Assembly: GCF_900095885.1 (NCBI RefSeq)
Contig: NZ_LT615367.1
Location: 1,922,001-1,986,000 of the forward strand
DNA from: Dickeya aquatica
GTDB lineage: Bacteria > Pseudomonadota > Gammaproteobacteria > Enterobacterales > Enterobacteriaceae
Direction of reading: 5' to 3'
Length of the DNA: 64,000 nt
Shown: in pieces, positions 52,562 to 62,502 of the stretch
How the letters are laid out: every line of letters starts with the position of its first letter
Position numbering within the stretch: position 1 is the stretch's first letter
Program-made: the position numbers and the translations under genes
Notes under the pieces: generated by a model
Seen by the model: the letters and a program-made list of their open reading frames with translations, nothing else
Told to the model about the DNA's origin: nothing
The model's database searches: none

Positions 52562-55500
52562 CGCCTGTATCTTTACCGGCAACGCTCGATGCGTTGCGCT
52601 TTCCGCTTACCGGCAGTCGCCTGATTGAAGCCAGCGCCGGTACCGGGAAAACCTTTACCATCGCCATGCTGTATGTGCGCCTGGTGCTGGGGCACGGTGG
52701 CGAGCAGGCGTTTGGCCGCCCGCTGACGCCGCCGGAGATCCTGGTTGTGACCTTTACCGAGGCAGCGACCCGTGAACTGCGCGACCGTATTCGTGCCAGA
52801 CTGGCGCAGGCGGCGGCGTTTTTTCTGGCGGCACAGCCGCAAGACCCGCCTGCCGACGCGTTGTTACACGCGCTGCGGGATGATTACCCGCCGGATGAGT
52901 GGCCCGCCTGTGCGCGCAAATTACAACTGGCGGCAGAGTGGATGGACGAAGCGGCGGTATCCACCATCCACAGCTGGTGCTACCGGATGCTGGGTGAACA
53001 TGCTTTTGACAGCGGTAGCCTGTTTAATCAAACCCTTGAAACCGACCCGCGCGAGCTGTTGCTGGAGGTGGTGCGTGATTACTGGCGCACCTTTTTCTTT
53101 GCGCTGCCACCGGCTGATGTGGTGGAGCTGCGCGAGCGGTGGCCTTCGCCGCAGGCGTTTTATGGCAGTGTGACCCCACTGCTGGACAGCGCCGATACGC
53201 TGGGGCAGGACACGCCGCCCGCCGAGGTATTTCGCGCGACCCGCGAAGAGAAAGCCCGCCTGCTGGCCGCGCTGAAAGCGCCGTGGACAGTGTGGTGCGA
53301 CGAGCTTCAGGCGCTGCTGGATGAGGCCATTGCCAATAAACGGGTTGATGGCCGCAAACTGCAAACGCGCTACCTTCATCCGTGGCTGGATGCCCTGCGG
53401 ACATGGGCCAGCGGTGATGACACCTGGCCGGATTTAAAAACCGGCTGGGAGCGCCTGACGCCTGCCGGGCTGCACGCCTGCTGGAAAGTGCCCGAACAGG
53501 CACCGGAACATCCGGCATTGACGGCTATCGAACAACTCCGCGCACAGCTTGAGGCGCTGCCCCGGCCACACAGCCTGGTGTTAAAACACGCCTGCCGCTG
53601 GGTGCATCAGCGCTTTCAGCGCGAGCAGATGCAGCGTGCGCAGATGGGGTTTCAGGACTTGCTGACCCGGCTGGATGAGGCGCTACAGGGGGACAATGGC
53701 GCAAGGCTGGCGCAGCGTATCCGCGAGCAGTTTCCGGTGGCAATGATTGATGAGTTTCAGGATACCGACCCGCTGCAATACCGCATCTTTGATGCGCTCT
53801 ACCGGGTGGCGCAGACAAGCGCGCAGCAGGCGCTGATTTTGATTGGCGACCCCAAGCAGGCCATCTACGCCTTTCGCGGCGCGGATATCCACACCTATTT
53901 GCGAGCCCGGCGCGACACCGCTCCCCGGCATTACACGCTGGCGACCAATTTCCGCTCGACCGAACCGATGGTTGCCGCCGTCAATCAGGTATTTATGCAG
54001 GCCGAACAGCGCCCGGACACCCTTGGTGCCTTTCGGTTTCGCCAGGCCGATGAGAACCCGCTGCCATTCTTGCCGGTGCAGGCCAACGGGCGCACGGCGC
54101 GCTGGCAGCATGCCCAAGGGGAGGGGGCTGCACTGACCTGCTGGCTGTTAGCCGCAGACGCGCCGTTATCCGCCAGTGAATATCGCCAGCGTATGGCGGC
54201 AGGCTGTGCACGAGAAGTGGTGCGGTTGTTACAGCAGGGCGTTCAGGGGCAGGCCGGGTTTGTCCAGCCTGACCAGCCGTTACACCCGGTGACGCCGGGG
54301 GATATGGCGATACTGGTGAATAATGGCCGTGAAGCCGCCGCCGTGCGTGAGCAACTGTCGCGGCGTGGGGTGCGCAGCGTCTATTTGTCCGATCGGGAAT
54401 CGGTATTCCAGACCGCACAGGCTGCGGAGTTACAGGCCTGGCTGGCCGCCTGTGCCGACCCGGAAAATGACCGTCTGCTGCGTGCCGCGCTGGCCACGCC
54501 GATGCTGGGGCTGAGCTGGCAGGCATTGGCCTGCCTGAATCATGATGAGCGGGAGTGGGAGCGGCGGGTGATGCAGTTCTTCGGCTATCAGCGCATCTGG
54601 CGTCAGCAAGGGGTGCTGCCGATGTTGCGGCGGCTGATGTGGGAATTTGACGTGCCGCGCCGGTTACTGAGTGCGGGCAATGCCCGGGCACTGACCGATG
54701 TGCTACACCTTGCGGAACTGTTGCAACAGGCCGCCGTGCAACTTGATGGTGAACATGCACTGCTGCGTTATCTGGCGCAGCAGTGTCAGGATGAAAACCC
54801 CGGTGCCGATAGCCTGAAGCTGCGCCTTGAGAGTGATGCTGACCGGGTGAAAGTGGTTACGGTGCATAAATCGAAAGGGCTGGAGTATCCTCTGGTGTTT
54901 TTGCCTTTCGCCTGTGCCTATCGCGCGGTGAGCGCAACCGACAGCCTGCTTATCTATCATGATGATAACGGCCAGCGCTGTATTGAGCTTGATGCCAGTC
55001 ATGAGGCGGCGGCACGCGCCGATAACGAGCGTCTCGGTGAGGATTTGCGTAAGTTTTATGTCGCGCTGACCCGGGCGCGTTACGCCACCTGGCTGGGGAT
55101 TGCGCCGCTTAAGGGGCTGGAGCGCAGTGCGCCTGGTTATCTGCTGGGGCTTGATGCCACGTTTACAACCGATACTCTGGCGGCGAGCCTGTCGGCCTGG
55201 TGCGGTGAGTACAGCACGCAGTGCGCCTTACCTGAAACTGATGATGCCCGCTATCAGGCCGGGGCCGACCACTGGCAGATGGCGGCAGAGCCGCCGCTGC
55301 CCGATTTACGCCGCCACCGCTGGCGTATTACCAGCTATTCCGGCCTGCAACGCGCCGTCGGCAGCGATGATGACAACCGCCATACTGCGGAGGTGCAAAC
55401 CGCGCAGCAGGAAACCTTTATCGAACCGCAGACACCGCCAGTGCATCCGTCTCCCGTTACGGCCCCTGCCGGGCTGGGCTTGCACGGTTTCCCGCGCGGT

Positions 55501-56235
55501 GCTGCGCCGGGCAGCTTTTTACATGGCCTGCTGGAGTGGGCCGGGCGCGAAGGGTTCGCCGCACTGGCCGCCGATCGTGAGCGGGTGGCTGACCAGGTAG
55601 CTCGTCGCTGTAACCGGCAGGGCTGGACGGTGTGGATCCCGCTGCTGACCGAGTGGTTAATGCAGCAACTCAGCCAGCCAATGACATTACCGCAGGGCGC
55701 GTTTTCGCTGGCAGAGCTGCAACACTATCAGGTCGAGATGGAGTTCTGGTTTGCGCTGCATCAGGTAGACACCCGCACGCTCGATGACACGGTACGGGTA
55801 GCGACCTTTGATGCCGCCCCCGGCCCTTCGTTGCTGGCAGAACAGCTCAATGGCATGTTGAAAGGGTTTATCGATTTGGTGTTTGTCCATCAGGGGCGTT
55901 ATTACGTGCTGGATTATAAATCGAACTGGCTGGGGGCACAGGCGGAGGATGACCAGTCAACCCTGCTCACGCCCGGCCAACCTGCGCCAATGGTGCAAGC
56001 CATGCTGCACCATCGCTACGACGTGCAACTGGTACTGTACCTGTTTGCGCTGCACCGGTTGTTGCAATCCCGCCTGCCAGATTATGACTACGATCGCCAT
56101 ATTGGTGGTGCGGTGTACCTGTTTTTACGCGGCAGCCAGGCTCCGGGGGGCGGCGTTTGTCACGTCCGGCCAGATAAAACCGTTATTGATGCACTGGAGC
56201 AACTGTTCAGTGGTGCTATCAGGGAGAGTGCATGA
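52558..56235 (+). CDS. recB: exodeoxyribonuclease V subunit beta (RecB)
   Basis: A 1225-residue protein (E. coli 1180). Walker A IEASAGTGKTFTIA (about residues 22-35), VTFTEAATRELRDRI, DEFQDTDPLQYRIF, IGDPKQAIYAFRGADI and VVTVHKSKGLEYPLVFLPF are UvrD-family helicase motifs. The C-terminal nuclease has GSFLHGLLEWAG, GFIDLVFVHQGRYYVLDYKSNWLG with the catalytic Asp and Lys. It unwinds and degrades DNA ends, then loads RecA after Chi. Start ATG overlaps recC and the stop overlaps recD. Confidence 0.97.
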   Translation: MTPVSLPATLDALRFPLTGSRLIEASAGTGKTFTIAMLYVRLVLGHGGEQAFGRPLTPPEILVVTFTEAATRELRDRIRARLAQAAAFFLAAQPQDPPADALLHALRDDYPPDEWPACARKLQLAAEWMDEAAVSTIHSWCYRMLGEHAFDSGSLFNQTLETDPRELLLEVVRDYWRTFFFALPPADVVELRERWPSPQAFYGSVTPLLDSADTLGQDTPPAEVFRATREEKARLLAALKAPWTVWCDELQALLDEAIANKRVDGRKLQTRYLHPWLDALRTWASGDDTWPDLKTGWERLTPAGLHACWKVPEQAPEHPALTAIEQLRAQLEALPRPHSLVLKHACRWVHQRFQREQMQRAQMGFQDLLTRLDEALQGDNGARLAQRIREQFPVAMIDEFQDTDPLQYRIFDALYRVAQTSAQQALILIGDPKQAIYAFRGADIHTYLRARRDTAPRHYTLATNFRSTEPMVAAVNQVFMQAEQRPDTLGAFRFRQADENPLPFLPVQANGRTARWQHAQGEGAALTCWLLAADAPLSASEYRQRMAAGCAREVVRLLQQGVQGQAGFVQPDQPLHPVTPGDMAILVNNGREAAAVREQLSRRGVRSVYLSDRESVFQTAQAAELQAWLAACADPENDRLLRAALATPMLGLSWQALACLNHDEREWERRVMQFFGYQRIWRQQGVLPMLRRLMWEFDVPRRLLSAGNARALTDVLHLAELLQQAAVQLDGEHALLRYLAQQCQDENPGADSLKLRLESDADRVKVVTVHKSKGLEYPLVFLPFACAYRAVSATDSLLIYHDDNGQRCIELDASHEAAARADNERLGEDLRKFYVALTRARYATWLGIAPLKGLERSAPGYLLGLDATFTTDTLAASLSAWCGEYSTQCALPETDDARYQAGADHWQMAAEPPLPDLRRHRWRITSYSGLQRAVGSDDDNRHTAEVQTAQQETFIEPQTPPVHPSPVTAPAGLGLHGFPRGAAPGSFLHGLLEWAGREGFAALAADRERVADQVARRCNRQGWTVWIPLLTEWLMQQLSQPMTLPQGAFSLAELQHYQVEMEFWFALHQVDTRTLDDTVRVATFDAAPGPSLLAEQLNGMLKGFIDLVFVHQGRYYVLDYKSNWLGAQAEDDQSTLLTPGQPAPMVQAMLHHRYDVQLVLYLFALHRLLQSRLPDYDYDRHIGGAVYLFLRGSQAPGGGVCHVRPDKTVIDALEQLFSGAIRESA

Positions 56236-58286
56236 AACACAGCGATCATCATGAGGTACTGGCACTGCTTGACCAGTGGGTTGATAGTGGCTGGCTGCGT
56301 GAGCTTGACCGGGCGCTGGCGCGTTTTCTCTATCAAGAGTGCCCGGATGCCGCCCCGCTGTTATTGCTTGGCGCGGCCCTGACCAGTTACCAGTTAGGGC
56401 GCGGCCATGTCTGCCTGGATTTAGCGGCGCTGGTGACGGACAGCGATCTCTCGCTGGCACTGCCGCCCGAGAATGGGTATGACAGCCGTGACGCCACACC
56501 GCGCCCGGCGCAGGCGCTGCACGGCGTGACGCTGGCTGACTGGCAGGCAGCACTGGCACAACCGCAACTGGTTGCCTGCGGTACGGGTAACACGCCGCTG
56601 GTGCTGGCGGGCACCCGGCTTTATCTGCGCCGTTACTGGCAGTATGAGCAGCAAGTGCGCCAGGCGATTGACAGGCGGCTGGCGGATAACGCGGCGCTGA
56701 AACAGGCTCTGCCTGTCGCCGCATTGCGCCAGCGGCTTGATGCGCTGTTTCCTGCCACGTCCCCGTTGCAGCCAGACTGGCAGAAGCTCGCCTGTGCGCT
56801 GGCGGCCGGAAGCGCATTTAGCATTATTACCGGCGGGCCCGGCACCGGCAAAACCACCACGGTGCTGAAACTGCTGGCGCTGTTGCAGTCTCTGGCGCTG
56901 GAGCAGCACGGCAAGCCGCTGCGCATCCGGCTGGCGGCCCCGACCGGCAAGGCGGCGGCCCGCCTTAATGCATCGATAACCGGAGCTATCGATACGCTGG
57001 CGCTGGGGGGGCTGGCGCAGGCACAAGAGATTCGCACCAGCCTGATGAGCGAAGCCGTGACGTTGCATCGTTTGCTCGGCAGTCGGCCAGACAGCCGCCG
57101 GTTTCGTCATGATGAAACGCAGCTATTGCGCCTGGATGTGCTGGTGGTGGATGAAGCCTCCATGGTCGATTTGGCGATGATGTCGGCGCTGCTGGCCGCC
57201 ATGCCGCCTGCGGCAAGGCTGGTACTGCTGGGCGATAAAGACCAGTTGGCCTCGGTGGAAGCCGGTGCGCTGATGGGCGCATGGTGCCAGCGGGCCGAAC
57301 AAGGGCACTATTTGCCGCAAACCCGTGACTGGCTACAGGCCGTGACCGGGCAGGCCCCGCAGGAGACGCTGGTGGACGCGCAAGGGCTGGCGCACGATCA
57401 GGCGGTGGTGATGCTGCGCCACAGCTATCGGTTTGGCGCTGACAGCGGGATTGGCCGCCTGGCACAAGCGGTAAATCGCGGCGATGTCACGTCGCTTGAG
57501 ACGATATTGCAGCAAGGCTATCCCGATTTGGCCTGCCTGCTGTTAACCCCTGACGATACCCCGGCGCTCAAAGCATGGCTGGTTGATGGTGCCGTTGGCC
57601 ATGTTGGCGCATCGGGTGGCTTTGCGGCGGGGTATCGCCACTATCTGCAATTGATGCATGACACCCGCCCGGCGCTAACGTCCTCCCCACAGGCGTTTGA
57701 TGAGTGGGCCGCGTCGATTCTCAACGCGTTTGGCGAGTTTCAACTGCTGTGTGCGTTAAGAAGCGGGCCCTGTGGGGTTGAGAGCATGAACGCTCGTATC
57801 GCCGGGTTATTACACCGTGAACAGTTGCTGGATTGCGGGCAAGTGTGGTATCCGGGCCGGCCAGTGATGGTGACGCGCAACGATTACAGCCTGCAACTGA
57901 TGAACGGCGATATCGGCATCACGTTATCGGTAGCCCAGCAGCAGGCAGATGGCTCGCACATCTGGGTTAACCGGGTGGCCTTTGCCGCCGGCGATGGCCG
58001 CGCAGGTGTGCGCTGGGTGTTACCGGGGCGTTTGTCGGCGGTGGAAACCGTGTTTGCCATGACGGTGCATAAATCGCAGGGCTCCGAGTTCACGCACACT
58101 GCGTTACTGCTACCGGACAACCTCAGCCCGGTATTAACCCGCGAGCTTATCTACACCGGCATTACCCGCGCCAGACACTACTTCAGCCTCGGCTGCGCCG
58201 GTCGTCATCGCGCGGTGCTGGCCGAGGCAGTCAGCCGCCGGGTGCAGCGTGTCAGTGGGTTTATGGATGAGGAGTCTGCTTGCTGA
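56232..58286 (+). CDS. recD: exodeoxyribonuclease V subunit alpha (RecD)
   Basis: A 684-residue protein (E. coli 608). Walker A is ITGGPGTGKTTTVLKLL (about residues 197-213), with LDVLVVDEASMVDLAMM (Walker B) and the C-terminal VHKSQGSEFTHTALLLPD and ELIYTGITRARHY. It is the 5'-3' helicase of RecBCD. The third gene of the overlapping recC-recB-recD operon; argA, its usual downstream neighbour, is absent. Confidence 0.96.
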   Translation: MKHSDHHEVLALLDQWVDSGWLRELDRALARFLYQECPDAAPLLLLGAALTSYQLGRGHVCLDLAALVTDSDLSLALPPENGYDSRDATPRPAQALHGVTLADWQAALAQPQLVACGTGNTPLVLAGTRLYLRRYWQYEQQVRQAIDRRLADNAALKQALPVAALRQRLDALFPATSPLQPDWQKLACALAAGSAFSIITGGPGTGKTTTVLKLLALLQSLALEQHGKPLRIRLAAPTGKAAARLNASITGAIDTLALGGLAQAQEIRTSLMSEAVTLHRLLGSRPDSRRFRHDETQLLRLDVLVVDEASMVDLAMMSALLAAMPPAARLVLLGDKDQLASVEAGALMGAWCQRAEQGHYLPQTRDWLQAVTGQAPQETLVDAQGLAHDQAVVMLRHSYRFGADSGIGRLAQAVNRGDVTSLETILQQGYPDLACLLLTPDDTPALKAWLVDGAVGHVGASGGFAAGYRHYLQLMHDTRPALTSSPQAFDEWAASILNAFGEFQLLCALRSGPCGVESMNARIAGLLHREQLLDCGQVWYPGRPVMVTRNDYSLQLMNGDIGITLSVAQQQADGSHIWVNRVAFAAGDGRAGVRWVLPGRLSAVETVFAMTVHKSQGSEFTHTALLLPDNLSPVLTRELIYTGITRARHYFSLGCAGRHRAVLAEAVSRRVQRVSGFMDEESAC

Positions 58287-58465
58287 CAGTCACACGTCTA
58301 TTCCTGCGGTTTTAGCCTTTGCCGCAGGCTCGCTCGACTTCATTTGGGTGGCCCGCTATTATCCTGCCCCGGTGAGATTGCAGCGAGGTCATCGTCTGCT
58401 TGCAGACGTAACCCGATGTGATGCCTGAATGTCTCTTCGGATGAATGCGCTATAGGAAATACATC

Positions 58466-58804
58466 ATGAATAAAATCATGCCGCTATTCGTTGGATGCTT
58501 GTTATCGCTGTCGGTGCAGGCCGCGCCGCAGGTGGCAAACCTGAGTAAACTGGAATACGGCCCGCGCTGGGCATTTAATCGTGAAGAAGTGCAACTGATT
58601 TGCCGCCCCGGTCAGGCCATGTACGTCATCAACCCCAGTACATTGATGCAATACCCGCTTAACGCAGTGGCTAAAGATCAGGTCAATAGCGGTAAAGTGA
58701 GTGCCGATGCGCTGGAGACGATTTTGCTGGATGACCCGGCAAACCCTGGGCAAAAAATGAGCCTGCAACCGTTTGTTGAGCGCGCTCAGACCCTTTGCCC
58801 GTAA
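58466..58804 (+). CDS. yebY: YebY-family (DUF2511) periplasmic protein
   Basis: A 112-residue protein from [19 protein letters not shown] at 58466. A cleavable signal peptide (about 20 residues) is followed by the family signature [21 protein letters not shown], then [15 protein letters not shown] and [23 protein letters not shown]. In E. coli yebY follows yobA-yebZ, linked to copper, and adjoins sdsR; here only the sdsR side is kept. Function unproven. Confidence 0.93.
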   Translation: MNKIMPLFVGCLLSLSVQAAPQVANLSKLEYGPRWAFNREEVQLICRPGQAMYVINPSTLMQYPLNAVAKDQVNSGKVSADALETILLDDPANPGQKMSLQPFVERAQTLCP

Positions 58805-58947
58805 CCTGCTAGCTGTTGGAAAAGGAATGCGGGAGACAAATAAGCGGGTTTGAGCGTGTTGTCACAAAGTGTACAGATTGTTGCAAGAATGGCTGGCAAA
58901 TACCGGGACAAACTGGAAAACACAGGTGCGTCGACTACTCTTAAAGA

Positions 58948-59051
58948 GCGAGCTGTGATACAGCACGCACAAATGCCAACTTTTAGCGCACGGCTCTCTC
59001 CCAAGAGCCCTTTCCCTAGACCGGATACAGGAATCGTATTCGGTCTTTTTT
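58948..59051 (+). ncRNA. sdsR: SdsR (RyeB) small RNA
   Basis: The 3' 80 bases match enterobacterial SdsR almost exactly: TGCCAACTTTTAGCGCACGG, CTCTCTCCCAAGAGCC, and the terminator ACCGGATACAG...GTATTCGGTCTTTTTTT. SdsR is a sigma-S-dependent, Hfq-bound RNA that represses porins and other mRNAs. A sigma-S-like CTACTCTTAA lies just upstream of the proposed 5' end, which is approximate. The position downstream of yebY matches E. coli. The antisense RNA RyeA may be on the other strand. Confidence 0.92.
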
Positions 59052-59327
59052 TATCTAATTGATTTTTAAATAAAAAATATTATTCAGCCCGAAAATGCCC
59101 GAAATCGGCCCGAAAATCCGTACCCGGTGTAAATCGCAACGCGCTAAATAGCTTCTCATACCCCCGATGTAACATCAGTATGGCAATGAGTCGTCTGGTA
59201 TGGTTTTTTTCATGAGTCTGTTGGCCTCTTTACGCATCAGTTGTCGTTCTTCATCAGGGATTGCTGCTATGTCGGCATCGCTCAGTCCGGTTGGCAATAG
59301 GTGGAAGGGGTGTAAGCGTGGCGTACT

Positions 59328-60269
59328 TCATTGATGTCTGGCGGAAGGGAACAGATATTCCCGGTGGCCGCTGATTGGTTTCATGGCGTCCAGAATGGCT
59401 AACGCTTGTGGGGGCAGGGGAATGACGTGCTCGCGGCGCATCTTCATGCGGCCAGCCGGGATTGTCCAGGTGTTCTGCGTAAGGTCTATCTCGCTCCAGC
59501 GGGTTTCTGCGGCTTCAGCCGGGCGGGCAACGGTCAGCAATTGCCATTCAATCAATAACCGGGTTTGTCGCTCGATGCTGGCGACTGATAGCGTTTTCAT
59601 CAGGCCAGGTAATGCCTCTGGCCGGATGGTCGGCATATGGGTTTTCACCGGCGTCTGAAACGCTTTGCGGATCTTCGCTGCCGGGTTAGCCGGTATCAGG
59701 CCGGAGTTAACGGCATAGTCCATCACTTCGTTAATACGCTGGCTAACCCGTTTAACGGTTTCCAGTTTGCCACTGGCCTGTATCGGTTCCAGCGCGGTGA
59801 TGAAATGGCGGGCGGTAAGCTGGCTGATAGGCTGGTTTCCGATGAACGGGAACACGTATTTTTCCAGGGAGCGCCAGATATCTTTAATGGTGTTCGCGGC
59901 CAACTGTTGCGATTTTTTCACTTCATACCAGTCGGCGGCGACTTTGGCGAACGTGTTCTGGTTGATGGCTTGTTCTTGTTCGCGCTGCTGTTGCTGGTGG
60001 AATTGCGGATCGATGCCTTTGCTTATCAGAGCTTTTGCTGATTCACGCCGTTGCCTGGCTTCGACCAAAGAAACCGCAGGGAATGCGCCAAAGCTGATTA
60101 ACGCTCGTTTCTTTGTATCAGGGCGGTAATAGTTAAAGCGCCAGATTTTAGAACCGCTCGGTTTCACCAACAGATACAACCCATCCCCGTCTTGTAGCGT
60201 GTATTCCTTCTTGGCAGCTTTGGCGGCTTTGATCTCGGTATTGGTCAGCGGGGTAGTTATACGAGCCAT
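59328..60269 (-). pseudogene. tyrosine integrase (P4-type), C-terminal truncation
   Basis: A 313-codon frame starting MARITTPLTNTEIKAAKAAKKE. It has the N-terminal arm-binding domain (GDGLYLLVKPSGSKIWRFNY), core-binding domain, and the first half of the catalytic domain with Arg (LLTVARPAEAAETRWSEID). It ends GHREYLFPSARHQ, before the His-x-x-Arg and Tyr, so it should be inactive. Downstream in frame, past the stop, another open fragment (LSDADIAAIPDEERQLMRKE) ends at 59175 and appears unrelated, implying a deletion join. Confidence 0.85.
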
Positions 60270-60323
60270 CGTAGTTATACGCTTTTGTAGTTATATGGGG
60301 CGGTATAACTAAGCGTATAACTA
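60253..60323. repeat. five GTAGTTATAC repeats at the integrase start
   Basis: Three direct copies (GTAGTTATAC at 60253 and 60271, GTAGTTATAT at 60286) and two inverted copies (GGTATAACTA at 60302, CGTATAACTA at 60314) span the integrase start codon. The spacing suggests an operator for an integrase regulator or arm-type sites. Confidence 0.7.
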
Positions 60324-60862
60324 AACTTTCCGGCTGTAAACGGGGTATCCCGGCAGATAACAGGCAACAAAAAACCCGCAAACTCAGAGAGGATGCGGGT
60401 TTCTGTGGGGTTTCCGTCAGTAACCGGTACTTACGGAAGGTGTATTTGGTCGCACGAGAGAAACTGAATTTATATTTCAATATATTGATACTTAATGTTA
60501 TTTATTTAAATTTTTTCATTTATATGCCTATATGTATGCCTAAAAGGGAAAGTCACCCTGAAAAAGAGTTGTAGTGGTCTTCCGTTTTCTCCTACGCTAA
60601 GTGGGTTAGCTGTTGCTTAATCTGACAGTTTGCTAAGAGTAGGCATTGTGCTCTCAGCATGGCTGTCGTGGTATTGTCTGATTAGTCATAGTGATTCAGT
60701 ATTAAGCGCAAAAATTAAGACTGGTATTGTCGTCACACGAAAAACTGATCTATCTATGATTTTACGAAACAACATTTTTGCAGGGGTTTTTATTGTAAAA
60801 AAAACAAGGTAGGTTAAGATTCAAAGAAGTGAGTTGACACTAACCAACCAGAAATAGACTAA
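60324..60862. other. interval between integrase and XRE-ImmA gene
   Basis: Contains a hairpin (AAACCCGCA and TGCGGGTTT, 60367-60402). The last 200 bases are AT-rich and should hold the promoter of the downstream pair. No supported gene. Confidence 0.45.
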
Positions 60863-62002
60863 ATGGCTGATTTAGCTTACATAAATCCTGATATTTTCAA
60901 TTGGGCAAGAGCTCGGGCTCAAATGTCTGAGGAAGATCTATCCAGAACTTTAGGAGTCAGGTTAGATAAGGTCGTAGCGTGGGCTGAGGGTTCTAAGAAG
61001 CCTACCTTCAATCAGGCCCAGAGATTAGCTGGAAAGTTGCATATTCCTTTTGCCTTCTTCTTCTTGCCAGCCCCTCCGCCAGATGAATTACCGCTTCCAG
61101 ATCTAAGGACTGTTGCCAATCAAGGGATTGAAGGTGCTAGCGTCAATCTTAAAGACATCATTGATTCTGTGATGCGTAGACAGGAATGGTATAAAGAATA
61201 TTTGCAAGATCAAGGCGCAGAACGATTAGGATTCATTGGGTCTGCATCCTTAAACTCTAGTCCTTCTCTGGTCGCTGGCGATATTAAAAGAACTCTTGAA
61301 CTCGATAACTTAAATCCACAGGGCCTGAATTGGGAGGAATATCAACGTAAAATAGTTGTAGCTGCTGAGGATGTAGGAATCCTTGTAATGCGTAGCGGTA
61401 TTGTCGAGAATAATACTCGTCGCCCACTTAGCGTGTCTGAATTTAGGGGATTTGCTATCAGTGATCCATTGGCACCCGTTGTTTTTATTAATTTACGAGA
61501 TGCGCCAGCCGCAAGGTTATTTACTCTCATTCATGAGATTGCCCATCTATGGCTAGGTCAGAGTGGAATTTCCTCAGTGAAACCTAATGAACATCGCAGA
61601 GAGGAACAATTTTGTAATGCTGTGGCTGGAGAGTTTTTAGCTCCTGAGCGGGAGATGCTTGTTTTGTGGCGAGAGGGAGCAGAGTTACAGGATAACGTCA
61701 CAAATCTTGCAAGAAATTTTCATGTGAGCAAATATGTCATTATTCGTCGTGCGTTAGATTTAAGGTTAATAACCCAAGAATCTTATCAAGAGTATTATAG
61801 CGCTTTAGTCAGAAGTTTTAACGAATCCGATGGCGGTGGTGGGGACTTTTATGCTATTGCTCGAAACAAGAATAGTGCAAAATTTAGTAAAGCGTTGCTT
61901 GGTGAAACCTTAACCGGTCGGGTTTTGCTCAGAGATGCAAGTAGATTGCTTGGAGTTGCTCCGGCAAAACTTAAGACATATGCTTTGGAAATTGGTGCAT
62001 AA
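60863..62002 (+). CDS. XRE regulator fused to ImmA/IrrE-type metallopeptidase
   Basis: A 379-residue protein. Residues about 10-55 are a helix-turn-helix (SEEDLSRTLGVRLDKVVAWAEG). The central domain carries the zinc motif HEIAH in RLFTLIHEIAHLWLGQSG (about residues 228-245), as in ImmA/IrrE anti-repressor proteases. The following helix and C-terminal domain (GEFLAPEREMLV) match the same family. The ATG of the next gene overlaps its stop. These proteins often act as the regulator or antitoxin of a PIN-domain partner. Confidence 0.9.
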   Translation: MADLAYINPDIFNWARARAQMSEEDLSRTLGVRLDKVVAWAEGSKKPTFNQAQRLAGKLHIPFAFFFLPAPPPDELPLPDLRTVANQGIEGASVNLKDIIDSVMRRQEWYKEYLQDQGAERLGFIGSASLNSSPSLVAGDIKRTLELDNLNPQGLNWEEYQRKIVVAAEDVGILVMRSGIVENNTRRPLSVSEFRGFAISDPLAPVVFINLRDAPAARLFTLIHEIAHLWLGQSGISSVKPNEHRREEQFCNAVAGEFLAPEREMLVLWREGAELQDNVTNLARNFHVSKYVIIRRALDLRLITQESYQEYYSALVRSFNESDGGGGDFYAIARNKNSAKFSKALLGETLTGRVLLRDASRLLGVAPAKLKTYALEIGA

Positions 62003-62502
62003 TGTATTTAATTGATGCAAACGTCTTCATTGAAGCTAAAAATCGATATTATAACATGTCGTTCTGTCCAGCATTTTGGGACTGGTTGCTTCGGGAGTGT
62101 GCTGGAAATCAAATTTTTAGTATCCAGAACATTTTTACTGAACTAACGAATGGTAACGATGAACTTGCTACTTGGGCAAATAACAATCGACATTTTTTCT
62201 TGCCTGTGAGCGATCAGATAACCCAGCAAAATTTATCTTTAGTTGCCTCATTCGTAGCTACTCAACAAGTGGCGGCTTCCATGGCAGCAGGGGCTATGGC
62301 TGAATTTATGCGGGGGGCAGATACTTGGCTAATTGCTAAGGCTATGGCGGTTGGTGCAACAGTTGTTACGCATGAGAGACTCGATCTCCAATGTCGAAGG
62401 AAATTTCTGATTCCTAATATTTGTGAAAATTTCAATGTTAGTTATATGGATACTTTCACGTTACTTCATCAATTAAATGCTTCGTTTATATTAGCGGCGT
62501 AA
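62002..62502 (+). CDS. PIN-domain (DUF4411-type) protein, probable toxin
   Basis: A 166-residue protein. The PIN acidic residues are visible: Asp in MYLIDANVFIEAKNRYY, Glu in IFTELTNG, and Asp in MRGADTWLIAKAMAVG, then TVVTHERLD. PIN toxins are RNases that cut tRNA, rRNA or mRNA. It overlaps the upstream XRE-ImmA gene, a layout widely seen for DUF4411 and COG2856 proteins. A toxin-antitoxin role is probable but unproven. Confidence 0.85.
   Translation: MYLIDANVFIEAKNRYYNMSFCPAFWDWLLRECAGNQIFSIQNIFTELTNGNDELATWANNNRHFFLPVSDQITQQNLSLVASFVATQQVAASMAAGAMAEFMRGADTWLIAKAMAVGATVVTHERLDLQCRRKFLIPNICENFNVSYMDTFTLLHQLNASFILAA

Noticed and set aside
59178..59327. In-frame extension of the integrase past its stop
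   Set aside because: The downstream residues do not match the integrase catalytic end and a TGA intervenes, so I treat it as a separate fragment from a deletion.
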